Source: Actinomycetes bacterium
GTDB taxonomy: Bacteria > Actinomycetota > Coriobacteriia > Coriobacteriales > Eggerthellaceae
Reading direction: 5' to 3'
DNA length: 41,180 nt
Assembly (NCBI GenBank): GCA_023403475.1
Contig: JAEYEL010000110.1
Location: forward strand, 1-41,180
Shown: piece by piece, positions 1 to 9,049 of the stretch
Numbering within the stretch: the stretch's first letter is position 1
How the letters are laid out: the number at the start of each line of letters is the position of its first letter
The notes under the pieces: model-generated
Seen by the model: only the letters and a program-made list of their open reading frames with translations
Told to the model about the DNA's origin: nothing
Databases searched by the model: none
Translations under genes and position numbers: made by a program

Positions 1-2209
1 TCGCGATCTCGAGCGAATAGCCGTTCTCGACCGCGCCGGTGTTCCAGTCCTCCTGCAGCATGCGCATGATGTCGATCTTCTTTTTGCCCATGGCCTTGCG
101 CAGCTTGTCGGCCTTGCCGGCGGAAAAGCCGCTCATGACCATGGACACCTGCATGATCTGCTCTTGGTAGACCATGGTGCCGTAGGTTTCCTCCAACACC
201 GGGCGCAAGCGGTCGTCGTAGTAGTGCACGGGCGTTTTGCCGGACGCCACCTTCACGTAGTCATCGACCATACCCGACTCCAACGGACCGGGACGGTTAA
301 GCGCGATGGAGGCCACGATGTCTGAGAACCGGTGCGGTGGGAGCCGCGCGAACAGGCTCACGTAGAGCGAGCCTTCCACTTGGAACAAGCCGTCCATGTT
401 GCCTGTGCGCATGAGCTCAAAGGCACTCGCATCGTCGATGGGAATCTCCTCGGGCACTATTTTCTTGCCCGTGCTCGCCTCCACGTTGCGGCACGCGCGA
501 GAAAGCACGCCCAAGGTGCGCAAGCCCAAAAAGTCCATCTTGAGCAGACCGAGGTCGGGCGTGTAGTGGCCATCGTACTGCGTGATGATGCCGCCGCCTT
601 TGGTATCGCGCTTCACGGGAACGTGGTCTGACATGGGATCGCGGCAGATGATGGTGGCGCAGGCATGCACGCCCTCGCCGCGCACATGCCCTTCGATGGA
701 CTGCGCGGCATCCACCACGGCATGCACGTCTTCTTCGGTATCGTATGCCTTTTTGAGGTCGGGGTTGGTGTCGAGCGCCTTCTGAATGGTAATGCCCAGC
801 TCGTCGCCTATCATCTTGCAGATGCGGTCGCCGGTAGAATACGGATAGTCGAGCACGCGAGCCGCATCGCGCACGGCGTTTTTTGCCTGCAGCTTGCCGA
901 AGGTGATAACGCCCGTCACATGGTCGGCGCCGTACACCTCGCGGATGTGGTCGATAACCTCCTGGCGGCGCTCATCTTCGAAGTCGCAGTCGATATCGGG
1001 CATCTCCACACGTTCGGGCGAAAGGAAGCGTTCGAACAGAAGGCCGTTGGAAAGCGGCTCTAAGTCGGTGATCCCCATGGCGTAAGCCACGATGGAACCG
1101 GCCGCGCTTCCACGACCCGGCCCCACGCCGATGCCCTGGCTTCGCGCCCATTCGATGTATTCCTGCACGATGAGGAAGTAAGCCGGGAAGCCCTGCTGGA
1201 TGATGACGCCCATCTCGTATTCCGCGCGCTTGCGCGCCTCCTCGGGCACTAGGTCGCCGTAGCGGCGGGCCATGCCCTCGTTCACGCGCTTGCGGAACCA
1301 GCTCTCGTCAGTTTCGCCCTCGGGCAAGGGGAATCGCGGCAGGATAGAGTCGCGCTCAAGCTCGACGTTGCATTTCTCGGCCACCTCGACGGTGTTGTCG
1401 CACGCTTCAGGGAATTCGCGCAGCGCCTCGCGCATCTCGTCTTCGGTCTTCATGTAAAACTCATCGTTTGCGAACTTCATGCGGTTCGTGTCGTTCACCG
1501 CCGAGCCCGTGCCGATGCACAGCATAATGTCTTGCGCGCGCGCGTCTTCCTTCAGCAGGTAGTGGAAGTCGTTCGTGGCGATGGTCTTTAAGCCCGCCGC
1601 CTGCGCCACCGCTGTAAGCTGATGGTTCAGCTCGGTCTGCGTCAGGCCACCGTCGGTGCGGATACCCTGGTTTTGCAGTTCTATGTAGAAATCGCCCGGC
1701 TCGAAGCACCCGGCAAATCGGTTCGCCCACGCCACCGCATCGTCAAACTGTCGGTTGTCGAGCAGCTTCGGGATAATGCCCGCGATACAGGCCGAAGACC
1801 CGATGATACCTTTGCCGTATTTCTGCAGCATGGAAAACGTCGTGCGCGGCTTGTAGTAGAAGTTGTCCACGTGCGATTCGCTCACCAGATGCAGCAGGTT
1901 GTGGTAGCCTTCGTTGGTTTTCGCAAGAAGCAGTAGGTGGTACAGCTTCGGCTTCACGTCCTTGCGCAGCTCCTCGTCAGTAGTGAAGTAGATCTCGCAG
2001 CCGTAGATGGGCTTGACTTTCTTGCCCGTTTCCTTTTCCACCGCAGCGCACGCGTCGCACAGCTCCGGCACGCCCGACATGACGCCGTGGTCGGTGATGG
2101 CCACCGCCGGCATGTCCAAATCCGCCGCGCGGCGCACCATGTCCTTGATGTGCGTCAGTCCGTCGAGCAGGGAATACTCCGTATGGTTGTGCAAGTGAAC
2201 AAATGCCAT
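1..2209 (-). CDS. dnaE: DNA polymerase III subunit alpha, partial (C-terminus beyond window)
   Basis: This is the replicative polymerase subunit that carries out template-directed DNA synthesis. About 736 N-terminal residues are in the window and the rest runs off the left edge. The start is the ATG at 2209, giving MAFVHLHNHTEYSLLDG, the PHP-domain entry motif with paired histidines, followed by AITDHGVMSG. Further in are GPGRGSAAGS (around residue 365) and the palm motif PDIDCDF (around residue 400), whose aspartates coordinate catalytic metal. The N-terminal HLHNHTEYS and the PHP-first layout fit DnaE rather than PolC. No frameshift is visible. No nearby gene shares an operon with it; upstream lies the degenerate region 2210-2668. 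Confidence 0.96.
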   Translation of the reverse strand, partial: MAFVHLHNHTEYSLLDGLTHIKDMVRRAADLDMPAVAITDHGVMSGVPELCDACAAVEKETGKKVKPIYGCEIYFTTDEELRKDVKPKLYHLLLLAKTNEGYHNLLHLVSESHVDNFYYKPRTTFSMLQKYGKGIIGSSACIAGIIPKLLDNRQFDDAVAWANRFAGCFEPGDFYIELQNQGIRTDGGLTQTELNHQLTAVAQAAGLKTIATNDFHYLLKEDARAQDIMLCIGTGSAVNDTNRMKFANDEFYMKTEDEMREALREFPEACDNTVEVAEKCNVELERDSILPRFPLPEGETDESWFRKRVNEGMARRYGDLVPEEARKRAEYEMGVIIQQGFPAYFLIVQEYIEWARSQGIGVGPGRGSAAGSIVAYAMGITDLEPLSNGLLFERFLSPERVEMPDIDCDFEDERRQEVIDHIREVYGADHVTGVITFGKLQAKNAVRDAARVLDYPYSTGDRICKMIGDELGITIQKALDTNPDLKKAYDTEEDVHAVVDAAQSIEGHVRGEGVHACATIICRDPMSDHVPVKRDTKGGGIITQYDGHYTPDLGLLKMDFLGLRTLGVLSRACRNVEASTGKKIVPEEIPIDDASAFELMRTGNMDGLFQVEGSLYVSLFARLPPHRFSDIVASIALNRPGPLESGMVDDYVKVASGKTPVHYYDDRLRPVLEETYGTMVYQEQIMQVSMVMSGFSAGKADKLRKAMGKKKIDIMRMLQEDWNTGAVENGYSLEIA

Positions 2210-2668
2210 GGCTATGCCTCGAATCCGCACGTAACGCGCTTGTCGCCCGCACCCGAGACCACGCCCGGGCACCTGAAAGTTATCGAAGACATTCTAGCAG
2301 CATCGCGCAGACTTTGCCTCGCGAACACCGCGAACAAACGATGTATTTTGCGGGGAGATGAAGCATGGGTACATATCCTCGTACTCGACATATCCTCCAA
2401 ACCTCGTACGGATTGGGTTCAAAATTGCTCGTTGCCATCATCACGCCATGATGCGGGCACGATAACTTTGCCGTCTTCCAAACGCGCGCTCGCCATTCCG
2501 GGAGCCGAGTAGTTGATTCCACTACGACGATGAACCTCCCGACAACCCAAACAGTAACCCAATTGACCAGCAAAATGCCCGATGTCCCAAGGAAAGCCCC
2601 AGCTAAAAGAGTGTTGCCTCCATATAGTAAGCATCTTGCCCAAAACGACGCTGCCGAACAGCAACTTG
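2210..2668. other. Degenerate intergenic region between dnaE and the AAA pseudogene
   Basis: There is no convincing intact gene here. On the minus strand two overlapping frames look like pieces of one decayed membrane protein. One frame, about 2530-2650, encodes a hydrophobic stretch (LLVNWVTVWVVGRFIVVV). A second frame, ending at 2419, encodes a soluble-looking tail (PGMASARLEDGKVIVPASW). Joining them needs a frameshift. I do not recognise the family. A remnant fits the adjacent truncated ATPase, but chance ORFs are also possible in DNA this GC-rich. Confidence 0.25.
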
Positions 2669-3949
2669 CTATGCCAGACCGGCGGAGAGGGCGAAGGGCA
2701 GCATGTACGTCGGAATACACAGGCCATCGCTTGTTACGCGAAACTCTTTGGGATGGACGATGAGGGATTCGCCGATGCGCTTGCCGAAGCGCTCCTTGAA
2801 TCTTCCGTACGAAACGGCCGAATAATTCTTCGACGACTTCACCTCGACGGGACAGACCCTGAAATTCGTCCGGCTCTCGTTAGACAGCAGAAAGTCGATC
2901 TCGATGTCGTTGCGGTGCTTATCTTCGGAATAGTGCGTGTAGAAGAACAGCTTTCTGCCAGCGGCGGCTATCATCTGGGCAGCAAGGTTTTCGTGCAGCA
3001 TACCCTCGTTCAGCGAGAGCCTGCCGTCCATGATCTGCTTGTACAGGTTCGTCGAGGATATCTCGTTTTCGGAAAACGCCAAGCTTGTCAGCAGGCCGGT
3101 GTCGGCCAGATAGCACTTCACCGAAGAATCGTCCTTATGCAGCGCGAAACCGATATTCGGATCCGCACAGCGATAGCACAGGTTACAGATCATGGAGTCG
3201 CCGAGCCAGAACAACGGATCGTCGTACTTGTCGAATGTGGCACCCGGCTCAATCTGGCTCAACGTGATCTTTTTCTCGTGCCGTGACAAAAAGCCCGGAA
3301 TGTTTTCGAACACGGCCGATACGCGAGAGCTATAGCGCCGAGCGGCTTTTTTGATGTCGTCTTCATATAGCAAGAGAATCCCACGCTTTTGCTTGTCTGC
3401 CTCGTAAAAGCTCTTCCCGTTCTCAAAGTACGCTACGACGCTTTGCGGCATGCCGCCCACCAGCATATACTCGCGCAAGAGCGCGCTCGCTTGCTCATGA
3501 TAGGCACGATCAAGGGCTACGCGCTTGTTCCAGCATTCGCGAATGTAGCCCAAAAGCACGTCCTTTCCCGCAGCATGAAGAAACTCCTCGAAGGTAAGCG
3601 GGCGCATGCGAACCTTCACCTCTTCGGAGGGAATGACGATGTTTTCGACGTTCTCCTTTATGGAAATGAGCGAACCCGTTTCGATGACGTCGAAACGACC
3701 GTCTTCGACTAGGTACTTGACGGATTCGCGCGCCTTCGGGAAGCGCTGAAAAATCGGAGCCGAGAGGAAGCCAAGGGGCTTCGCCGCGAAGTGCGAGGTC
3801 GCGGAGATCGCTGAAAAATTGGAATTGAGGGGAAATCGGGGCGCCGGAACACGAAAGCGCCTCGTTCTTGTTAAGAATTTGGAATTGAGGGGAAATCGAA
3901 AATGCGCCATCAGGCGTTTCTCGGGCGACCTTCGGCTTGGCGCCGCCAA
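2669..3949 (-). pseudogene. AAA-family ATPase with C-terminal DUF4143, N-terminally truncated
   Basis: Intact members of this family have an N-terminal P-loop AAA ATPase domain and a C-terminal nuclease-like DUF4143 domain; their role is poorly known. Here family-like sequence begins only at about position 3745 with FPKARESVKYLVEDGRFDVI, then ETGSLISI, the RPLTFEEFL segment and a full DUF4143 tail with EIDFLL and VCPVEVKSSKNY. The expected upstream Walker A and Walker B strands (about 90 residues) are missing. The first ~70 residues of the open frame translate intergenic repeats (FPLNSKF and FPLNSNF occur twice), so they are unlikely to be real protein. The gene cannot encode a working ATPase. 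Loss of the 5' part by recombination at the repeats is inferred. Confidence 0.7.
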
Positions 3950-4019
3950 GCCCTCCGCATAACCGCAGGTCGCCGCTTCCGGCGACCCCTCAAGCGCCCC
4001 TCAATTCCGATTTCTTAAC
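3819..4019. repeat. Three copies of a ~20-bp GGAATTGAGGGG repeat
   Basis: Two direct copies of ttggaattgaggggaaatcg lie at 3819-3838 and 3879-3898, exactly 60 bases apart. A third copy at 3997-4019 is inverted; its reverse complement reads gttaagaaatcggaattg followed by agggg. It matches the stretch starting gttaagaattt at 3870 at 21 of 23 positions. The copies sit where the AAA pseudogene has lost its 5' end and just downstream of the ATP synthase terminator. They may belong to a dispersed intergenic repeat family, which a single window cannot establish. Confidence 0.75.
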
Positions 4020-4069
4020 AGAAATCGACCGCTTCCATGTTTTCATCGAGAAAGCGGCGGAAAACGACA

Positions 4070-4091
4070 AAGGCCCCCTTGCGGGAGCCTT
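4070..4091 (-). terminator. Rho-independent terminator of the atp operon
   Basis: On the minus strand AAGGC-TCCC-GCAA-GGGG-GCCTT forms a GC-rich hairpin, followed by TTGTCGTTTTCC, a moderately T-rich tail. It lies 45 bases past the atpC stop and is the natural end of the operon. Confidence 0.75.
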
Positions 4092-4135
4092 CGCTTGAGT
4101 TCTACAGGGAGGAAACCTTCGAACTTGCTTGAATC

Positions 4136-4546
4136 TTAAGCCGCCTTGGCCGCGTGCAGCTGTACGCGGCACCAAGCTATGTCGGCGGGAAGGGTCGTTT
4201 TCGCGACCTCCCCCTCCGCAAGGTCGGCCGCCTTCGTCTCGAGGGCTGCCAGCTCTTCGCGCACTGCGGCCACGTCGATGTCGCCCACCGGCAGAGCGCG
4301 GTCGGCCAGGATGATGACCTTGCTTCCCGTCACCTCAACGTATCCGCCATGCAGCGCGAAACGCTTGTGCTCGCCGTCGCGCTCGCTCTGAATGCGAACG
4401 ACGCCGTCGGCAAGAACCGAAACCAGCGGCACGTGTCCCTTAAGAAAGCCCATCTCTCCTTCAACGCCCGGCACGACCACCATGTACGCGTCATCGGAGA
4501 ACAGCTTCGCCGCAGGGGTCACTATGTCGCATGTAAGCCCGGCCAT
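4136..4546 (-). CDS. atpC: F1F0 ATP synthase subunit epsilon
   Basis: This 136-residue protein is the small regulatory subunit of the F1 central stalk; it couples rotation and can restrain ATP hydrolysis. The N-terminal beta-sandwich is typical (LTCDIVTPAAKLFSDDAYMVVVPGVEGEMGFLKGHVPLVSVL). The C-terminal helical part is present but short (AAVREELAALETKAADLAEGE). Its ATG overlaps the atpD stop by one base (TAATG), so it is translationally coupled. It is the last gene of the operon, followed by a hairpin terminator. Confidence 0.97.
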   Translation of the reverse strand: MAGLTCDIVTPAAKLFSDDAYMVVVPGVEGEMGFLKGHVPLVSVLADGVVRIQSERDGEHKRFALHGGYVEVTGSKVIILADRALPVGDIDVAAVREELAALETKAADLAEGEVAKTTLPADIAWCRVQLHAAKAA

Positions 4547-5991
4547 TACGCTTCCTTTTTCTGCATCTCATCGTAGGCAGCGTACACGTCCTCGATGGCT
4601 CCCTTGTACACGAAGCACTGCTCGGGAATGTGGTCGCACTTGCCGTCCAAGATCTCGGCGAACGAGCGGATGGTGTCTTCAAGCTTGACGTATTTGCCCG
4701 GATTGCCCGTGAAGACCTCGGCCACGTGGAACGGCTGACCTAGGTACTTCTGGATCTTGCGGGCGCGGTTCACCACAAGCTTCTGATCTTCGGAAAGCTC
4801 GTCCATGCCCAGAATGGCGATGATGTCTTGCAGATCCTTGTAGTTCTGCAGGATCTCTTGTACGCCCACGGCCACACGATAATGCTCCTCGCCCACGATT
4901 TCGGGGTCAAGAGCACGGGAAGTGGACTCCAAAGGATCCACGGCCGGATAGATGCCCAGCTCGGCGATGGAACGGGAAAGAACCGTCTTCGCGTCCAAGT
5001 GGGTAAACGTCGTGGCCGGCGCGGGGTCGGTCAAGTCGTCGGCAGGAACGTATACGGCCTGCACGGAGGTAATGGAACCCGTGGTGGTTGACGTGATGCG
5101 CTCCTGCAAATCGCCCATCTCGGTTGCCAGCGTGGGCTGGTAGCCTACAGCGGAAGGCATGCGACCCAGCAGAGCCGAAACCTCGGATCCCGCCTGGGTG
5201 AAGCGGAAGATGTTGTCGATGAACAGCAAAACGTCCTGACCCTGATCGCGGAAGTACTCGGCCTCGGTAAGGCCGGCCAGACCGACACGCAGACGCGCTC
5301 CCGGAGGCTCGTTCATCTGCCCGTACACCAAGCAAGTCTTGTTGATAACGCCGGACTCGCTCATTTCCAAGAACAGGTCGGTACCCTCACGGGTACGCTC
5401 GCCTACGCCCGTGAACACCGACGTGCCGCCGTGCTCTTGGGCAAGGTTGTTGATGAGTTCCTGGATGATAACGGTCTTGCCGACGCCGGCACCACCGAAC
5501 AGGCCGGTCTTGCCGCCCTTCACGTAAGGCTCGATGAGGTCGACGACCTTGATGCCCGTCTCGAAGATCTCGGTGGACGTGGTCAGGGTGTCGTATTCCG
5601 GAGCCGGATGATGAATGGGCATCCAGCCGGCAACCTCCGGCATGGGCTTGCCGTCCACCGGCTCGCCCATGACGTTCCAGATGCGACCCAAGGTCTGAGG
5701 ACCTACGGGCATCATGATGGGTGACCCGGTATCGACAGCTTCGATGCCGCGCATCAGGCCGTCGGTGGACGACATGGCAACGGTACGCACCAAGTCGCCC
5801 GGAAGGTGGGTTTGCACCTCAAGGATGGTGCTCACATCCCCGATGGGGGTAGTGGCATTGACCCGCAGGGCGTTGTAGATCGCCGGCATCTGATCCGGCG
5901 GAAACTCAACGTCTACCACAGCGCCGACGATACGGACGATGCGTCCTGTCGCGCCCTGCGTGGCCGATGCATTGTTATTAGTTTCAGCCAT
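4546..5991 (-). CDS. atpD: F1F0 ATP synthase subunit beta
   Basis: This 481-residue protein is the catalytic nucleotide-binding subunit of F1. Visible motifs include the Walker A sequence GGAGVGKT, the GERTREG loop, the Walker B region VLLFIDNIFRFTQAG and the ALLGRMPSAVGYQPTL segment. Length is normal and no residues appear lost. The stop of atpG lies directly against this ATG, and its own TAA overlaps the atpC start. A poorly conserved N-terminal extension of about 15 residues (AETNNNASATQGA) precedes the beta-barrel. Confidence 0.98.
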   Translation of the reverse strand: MAETNNNASATQGATGRIVRIVGAVVDVEFPPDQMPAIYNALRVNATTPIGDVSTILEVQTHLPGDLVRTVAMSSTDGLMRGIEAVDTGSPIMMPVGPQTLGRIWNVMGEPVDGKPMPEVAGWMPIHHPAPEYDTLTTSTEIFETGIKVVDLIEPYVKGGKTGLFGGAGVGKTVIIQELINNLAQEHGGTSVFTGVGERTREGTDLFLEMSESGVINKTCLVYGQMNEPPGARLRVGLAGLTEAEYFRDQGQDVLLFIDNIFRFTQAGSEVSALLGRMPSAVGYQPTLATEMGDLQERITSTTTGSITSVQAVYVPADDLTDPAPATTFTHLDAKTVLSRSIAELGIYPAVDPLESTSRALDPEIVGEEHYRVAVGVQEILQNYKDLQDIIAILGMDELSEDQKLVVNRARKIQKYLGQPFHVAEVFTGNPGKYVKLEDTIRSFAEILDGKCDHIPEQCFVYKGAIEDVYAAYDEMQKKEA

Positions 5992-6894
5992 TTAGTCCTC
6001 CAAAGCTGCCGCGCCGCCAACGATTTCGGAAATCTCCGTCGTGATGGCACCTTGGCGTACACGGTTATACAGTCTGGTCAGCGTTTCAACCATCTCGTTG
6101 GCGTTGTCGGTCGCCGACTTCATTGCGTTGCGGCGCGCACCCTGCTCGGCTGCGGCCGAATCGATGAGACCATGGTAGAGCGTCGTGCGCACGTAGGCAG
6201 GTAACAGCCTGTCGAGCACGCTCTCCGCATTGGGCTCGAATACAACGTCGCCCGAAAGCTCGGGCACGCCTTCCTCGGCATTGGCCTCCCCCGATGCGGC
6301 AAGCAACTTCTCCGTATCGATGGGAAGCAGCAATTCCTCGCGAATCTGCTGCTCGGCAGCGTTCTTCGCATGGTTGTACAAAAGAATTACCTCGTCAAGC
6401 TCGCCGCCCTCGTAGCCGTTGATGGCGTAAGCGGCAATCGAGGACGCCTCCTCGACGGTAGGGTCAGCGGAAAGGTCCTTGAACTCCAGCACCGTGTCTA
6501 TTTTGCGGTAGCTGAAATATCCGATGGCCTTCTTCCCACATGCGACAACATGCACGGCAGCCCCGTTCGCCTGCTTCTCTTTCATAAGATGCTCGGCTTG
6601 GCGCAGCACGTTGCTGTTGAACCCACCAGCGAGCCCGCGATCCGACACGACAACCACCACAAGCACGTTCTTTATCTCATCATGCTTGCGCAGCAAGGCG
6701 TTCTCAGACCCGCCCGCGCGCTCGGCAACGTTGGCGAGCATCTCCATCATGGAATCGGAGTATGGCGTCGCGGCATCCACGCGCTCGGTAGCGCGGCGAA
6801 TTTTCGCGGCGGCGACCATTTCCATGGTGCGCGTGATCTGCTTCGTCGATGTGACGGAGTTGATACGCCGTTCTATGTCGTGAAGGTTGGGCAT
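5992..6894 (-). CDS. atpG: F1F0 ATP synthase subunit gamma
   Basis: This 300-residue protein is the rotating central stalk of F1. The N-terminal helix MPNLHDIERRINSVTSTKQITRTMEMVAAAKIR and the C-terminal helix with ARRNAMKSATDNANEMVETLTRLYNRVRQGAITTEISEIVGGAAAL are the classic coiled-coil pair. The middle Rossmann-like domain (VVVVSDRGLAGGFN) is intact. It sits 11 bases after the atpA stop and directly before atpD. Confidence 0.98.
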   Translation of the reverse strand: MPNLHDIERRINSVTSTKQITRTMEMVAAAKIRRATERVDAATPYSDSMMEMLANVAERAGGSENALLRKHDEIKNVLVVVVVSDRGLAGGFNSNVLRQAEHLMKEKQANGAAVHVVACGKKAIGYFSYRKIDTVLEFKDLSADPTVEEASSIAAYAINGYEGGELDEVILLYNHAKNAAEQQIREELLLPIDTEKLLAASGEANAEEGVPELSGDVVFEPNAESVLDRLLPAYVRTTLYHGLIDSAAAEQGARRNAMKSATDNANEMVETLTRLYNRVRQGAITTEISEIVGGAAALED

Positions 6895-6905
6895 AATCTA
6901 CCGCC

Positions 6906-8477
6906 TTACGCCGTCGCCGAGAACTGCAGCTTGAAAGCCTCAATGGCTGCATTGAGCTCGGTCTCGATAGCTTCGGTAAACTTCTTCTCCTTCACGATGT
7001 CCGCAAAAATCTCCGGCTTGGAAGCACGCAGATAGTCGAGCAGCTCGGTGCGGAAACGCACCACGCTGGAAACCGGAATGTCGTCCAGATAGCCGTGGCC
7101 GCCCGCGTAGATGGCAACGGCCTGTTCCTGAACCGGCATGGGATTGTAGCGACCCTGCTTCAGAAGCTCGGTCATGTGCGCGCCGCGGTTCAACTGGTCT
7201 TGCGTGGCCTTGTCCAAGTCGCTGCCGAACTGCGTGAACGCCTGCAGCTCGCGGTAGGAGGCCAGATCGAGGCGCAAAGAACCGGCAACCTGCTTCATGG
7301 CCTTGATCTGCGCGGAGCCGCCGACACGCGACACCGAGATGCCCACGTCGACTGCCGGCCGCTGACCTTGGAAGAACAGGTCGGTCACCAAGAAGATCTG
7401 CCCGTCGGTAATGGAGATGACGTTCGTCGGAATATAGGCGGACACGTCGCCGGCCTGCGTCTCGATGATGGGCAGGGCGGTAAGAGAGCCGGCACCGTTT
7501 TCGTCGGAAAGCTTGACGGCACGCTCGAGCAGACGGGAATGCAGGTAGAACACGTCGCCCGGGTAAGCCTCGCGTCCCGGCGGGCGACGCAGCGTCAGCG
7601 ACATCTGACGGTAGGCCACAGCCTGCTTCGACAGGTCGTCATAGATGCAGAGCACGTGACGCCCGGGGTTATCGGCGGAAGCGGGCTTGCCGTCTTCCCC
7701 GTTGTACATGAAGAACTCGCCGATAGCGGCACCGGCCATAGGGGCGATGTACTGCAAAGGCGCGGAATCGGAAGCGGTGGCGGAAACCACGATGGTATAG
7801 TCCATAGCACCGTAGCGATCAAGCGTCTCCACAACCTGCGCGACCGTGGAAGCCTTCTGACCCACCGCCACGTAGATGCAGATCATGTCCTGACCCTTTT
7901 GATTGATGATGGCATCGACCGCGATGGCCGTCTTGCCGGTCTGACGGTCGCCGATGATGAGTTCGCGCTGGCCGCGACCGATGGGGATCATCGAGTCGAT
8001 GGCCAGAATGCCCGTCTGCATAGGTTCGTGCACGGGCTTGCGGGCGATAACGCCGGGAGCCTTGAATTCGACCGGGCGCGTGCCCTCTGCCTTGATGGGA
8101 CCTTTGCCGTCTATAGGCATGCCCAGCGGGTTCACAACGCGACCCAGCATCTCGCGCCCCGAAGGCACCTCCACGATGCGACCGGTCGTGCGAACCTGAT
8201 CGTTTTCCTTGATTGCCGTGACATCACCCAGAAGAACGGCGCCCACTTCGTCCTCTTCGAGGTTCTGGGCCAAGCCGTACACGGTCTTTCCGCTCTTGCC
8301 CACGAACTCCAAAAGCTCGCCGGCCATAGCGTCTTTCAAACCGTCGATACGCGCGATGCCGTCGCCGATTTGGATGACGGTGCCGACCTCGCGGGACTCA
8401 ACGCTCGTGTTGAGGGCGTCGAGCTGCTTGCGCAGCGCTTCGTCGATAGACTGTGCGGTAATCTCAGTCACTAGCAT
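6906..8477 (-). CDS. atpA: F1F0 ATP synthase subunit alpha
   Basis: This 523-residue protein is the non-catalytic nucleotide-binding subunit alternating with beta in F1. The P-loop GDRQTGKTAIA, the VGQKASTVAQVVETL segment and the conserved LRRPPGREAYPGDVFYLHSRLLERA region are all present. The ATG start overlaps the end of atpH by 7 bases. The N-terminus (TEITAQSIDEALRKQLDAL) should bind the delta subunit. Nothing is anomalous. Confidence 0.98.
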   Translation of the reverse strand: MLVTEITAQSIDEALRKQLDALNTSVESREVGTVIQIGDGIARIDGLKDAMAGELLEFVGKSGKTVYGLAQNLEEDEVGAVLLGDVTAIKENDQVRTTGRIVEVPSGREMLGRVVNPLGMPIDGKGPIKAEGTRPVEFKAPGVIARKPVHEPMQTGILAIDSMIPIGRGQRELIIGDRQTGKTAIAVDAIINQKGQDMICIYVAVGQKASTVAQVVETLDRYGAMDYTIVVSATASDSAPLQYIAPMAGAAIGEFFMYNGEDGKPASADNPGRHVLCIYDDLSKQAVAYRQMSLTLRRPPGREAYPGDVFYLHSRLLERAVKLSDENGAGSLTALPIIETQAGDVSAYIPTNVISITDGQIFLVTDLFFQGQRPAVDVGISVSRVGGSAQIKAMKQVAGSLRLDLASYRELQAFTQFGSDLDKATQDQLNRGAHMTELLKQGRYNPMPVQEQAVAIYAGGHGYLDDIPVSSVVRFRTELLDYLRASKPEIFADIVKEKKFTEAIETELNAAIEAFKLQFSATA

Positions 8478-9049
8478 TCACCTCCATCCGTAGTGTGTTT
8501 GAGCACGGTGCGGGCGTTTTCCAACTGCGAGGCGACGCTCGCATCAATACGCTTTCCTCCGACGCTCATGATCAAGCCGCCAAGCAAAGACTCGTCGATA
8601 TGCTCACGCAGAACGACGTTTTTGCCCAAATCGGCTTGCGTCTTGTTCCTGATAACTTCGCGCAGATGATCGTCAAGCGCGACAACAGTCGTCACGTCGA
8701 CGACGCTCACGTTGAGCTTCGTCTCAAGCGCTTTTCCGTAACCTGTCCACACGCGCGGGAGCAACCCTATGTCGCCACGCTCGGCCATGACAGCCAAGAC
8801 GTCCACGAGCACGGGATTGCAATCGGCGAAGATGCCGCGCGCAAGCGAGGCACGCTGCTCGGGCGTGTAGGAAACGTCTTCGAGCGTCATGGACAGATCG
8901 ATGTTGCCGCGCATGACGCGCAGTATCTGCTCAGCCTGATCGCGCACCTCGAGCACGGCATCCTGGCCGCCCGCCTCGTAGGCGGAATCGAGCAGGACCG
9001 ACGCGTACGTCGCGACCTTCTCTTTTTCGAGGAGTCGATTAGTTGGCAT
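8471..9049 (-). CDS. atpH: F1F0 ATP synthase subunit delta
   Basis: This 192-residue protein is part of the peripheral stalk that links F1 to subunit b. The sequence fits the OSCP/delta family: an N-terminal helical bundle (VATYASVLLDSAYEAGG), then the C-terminal LNVSVVDVTTVVALDDHL strand region and the signature LREHIDESLLGGLIMSVGGKRIDASVASQLENA. It overlaps both neighbours, 11 bases with atpF and 7 with atpA, as expected for a co-translated operon. Confidence 0.96.
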   Translation of the reverse strand: MPTNRLLEKEKVATYASVLLDSAYEAGGQDAVLEVRDQAEQILRVMRGNIDLSMTLEDVSYTPEQRASLARGIFADCNPVLVDVLAVMAERGDIGLLPRVWTGYGKALETKLNVSVVDVTTVVALDDHLREVIRNKTQADLGKNVVLREHIDESLLGGLIMSVGGKRIDASVASQLENARTVLKHTTDGGEC

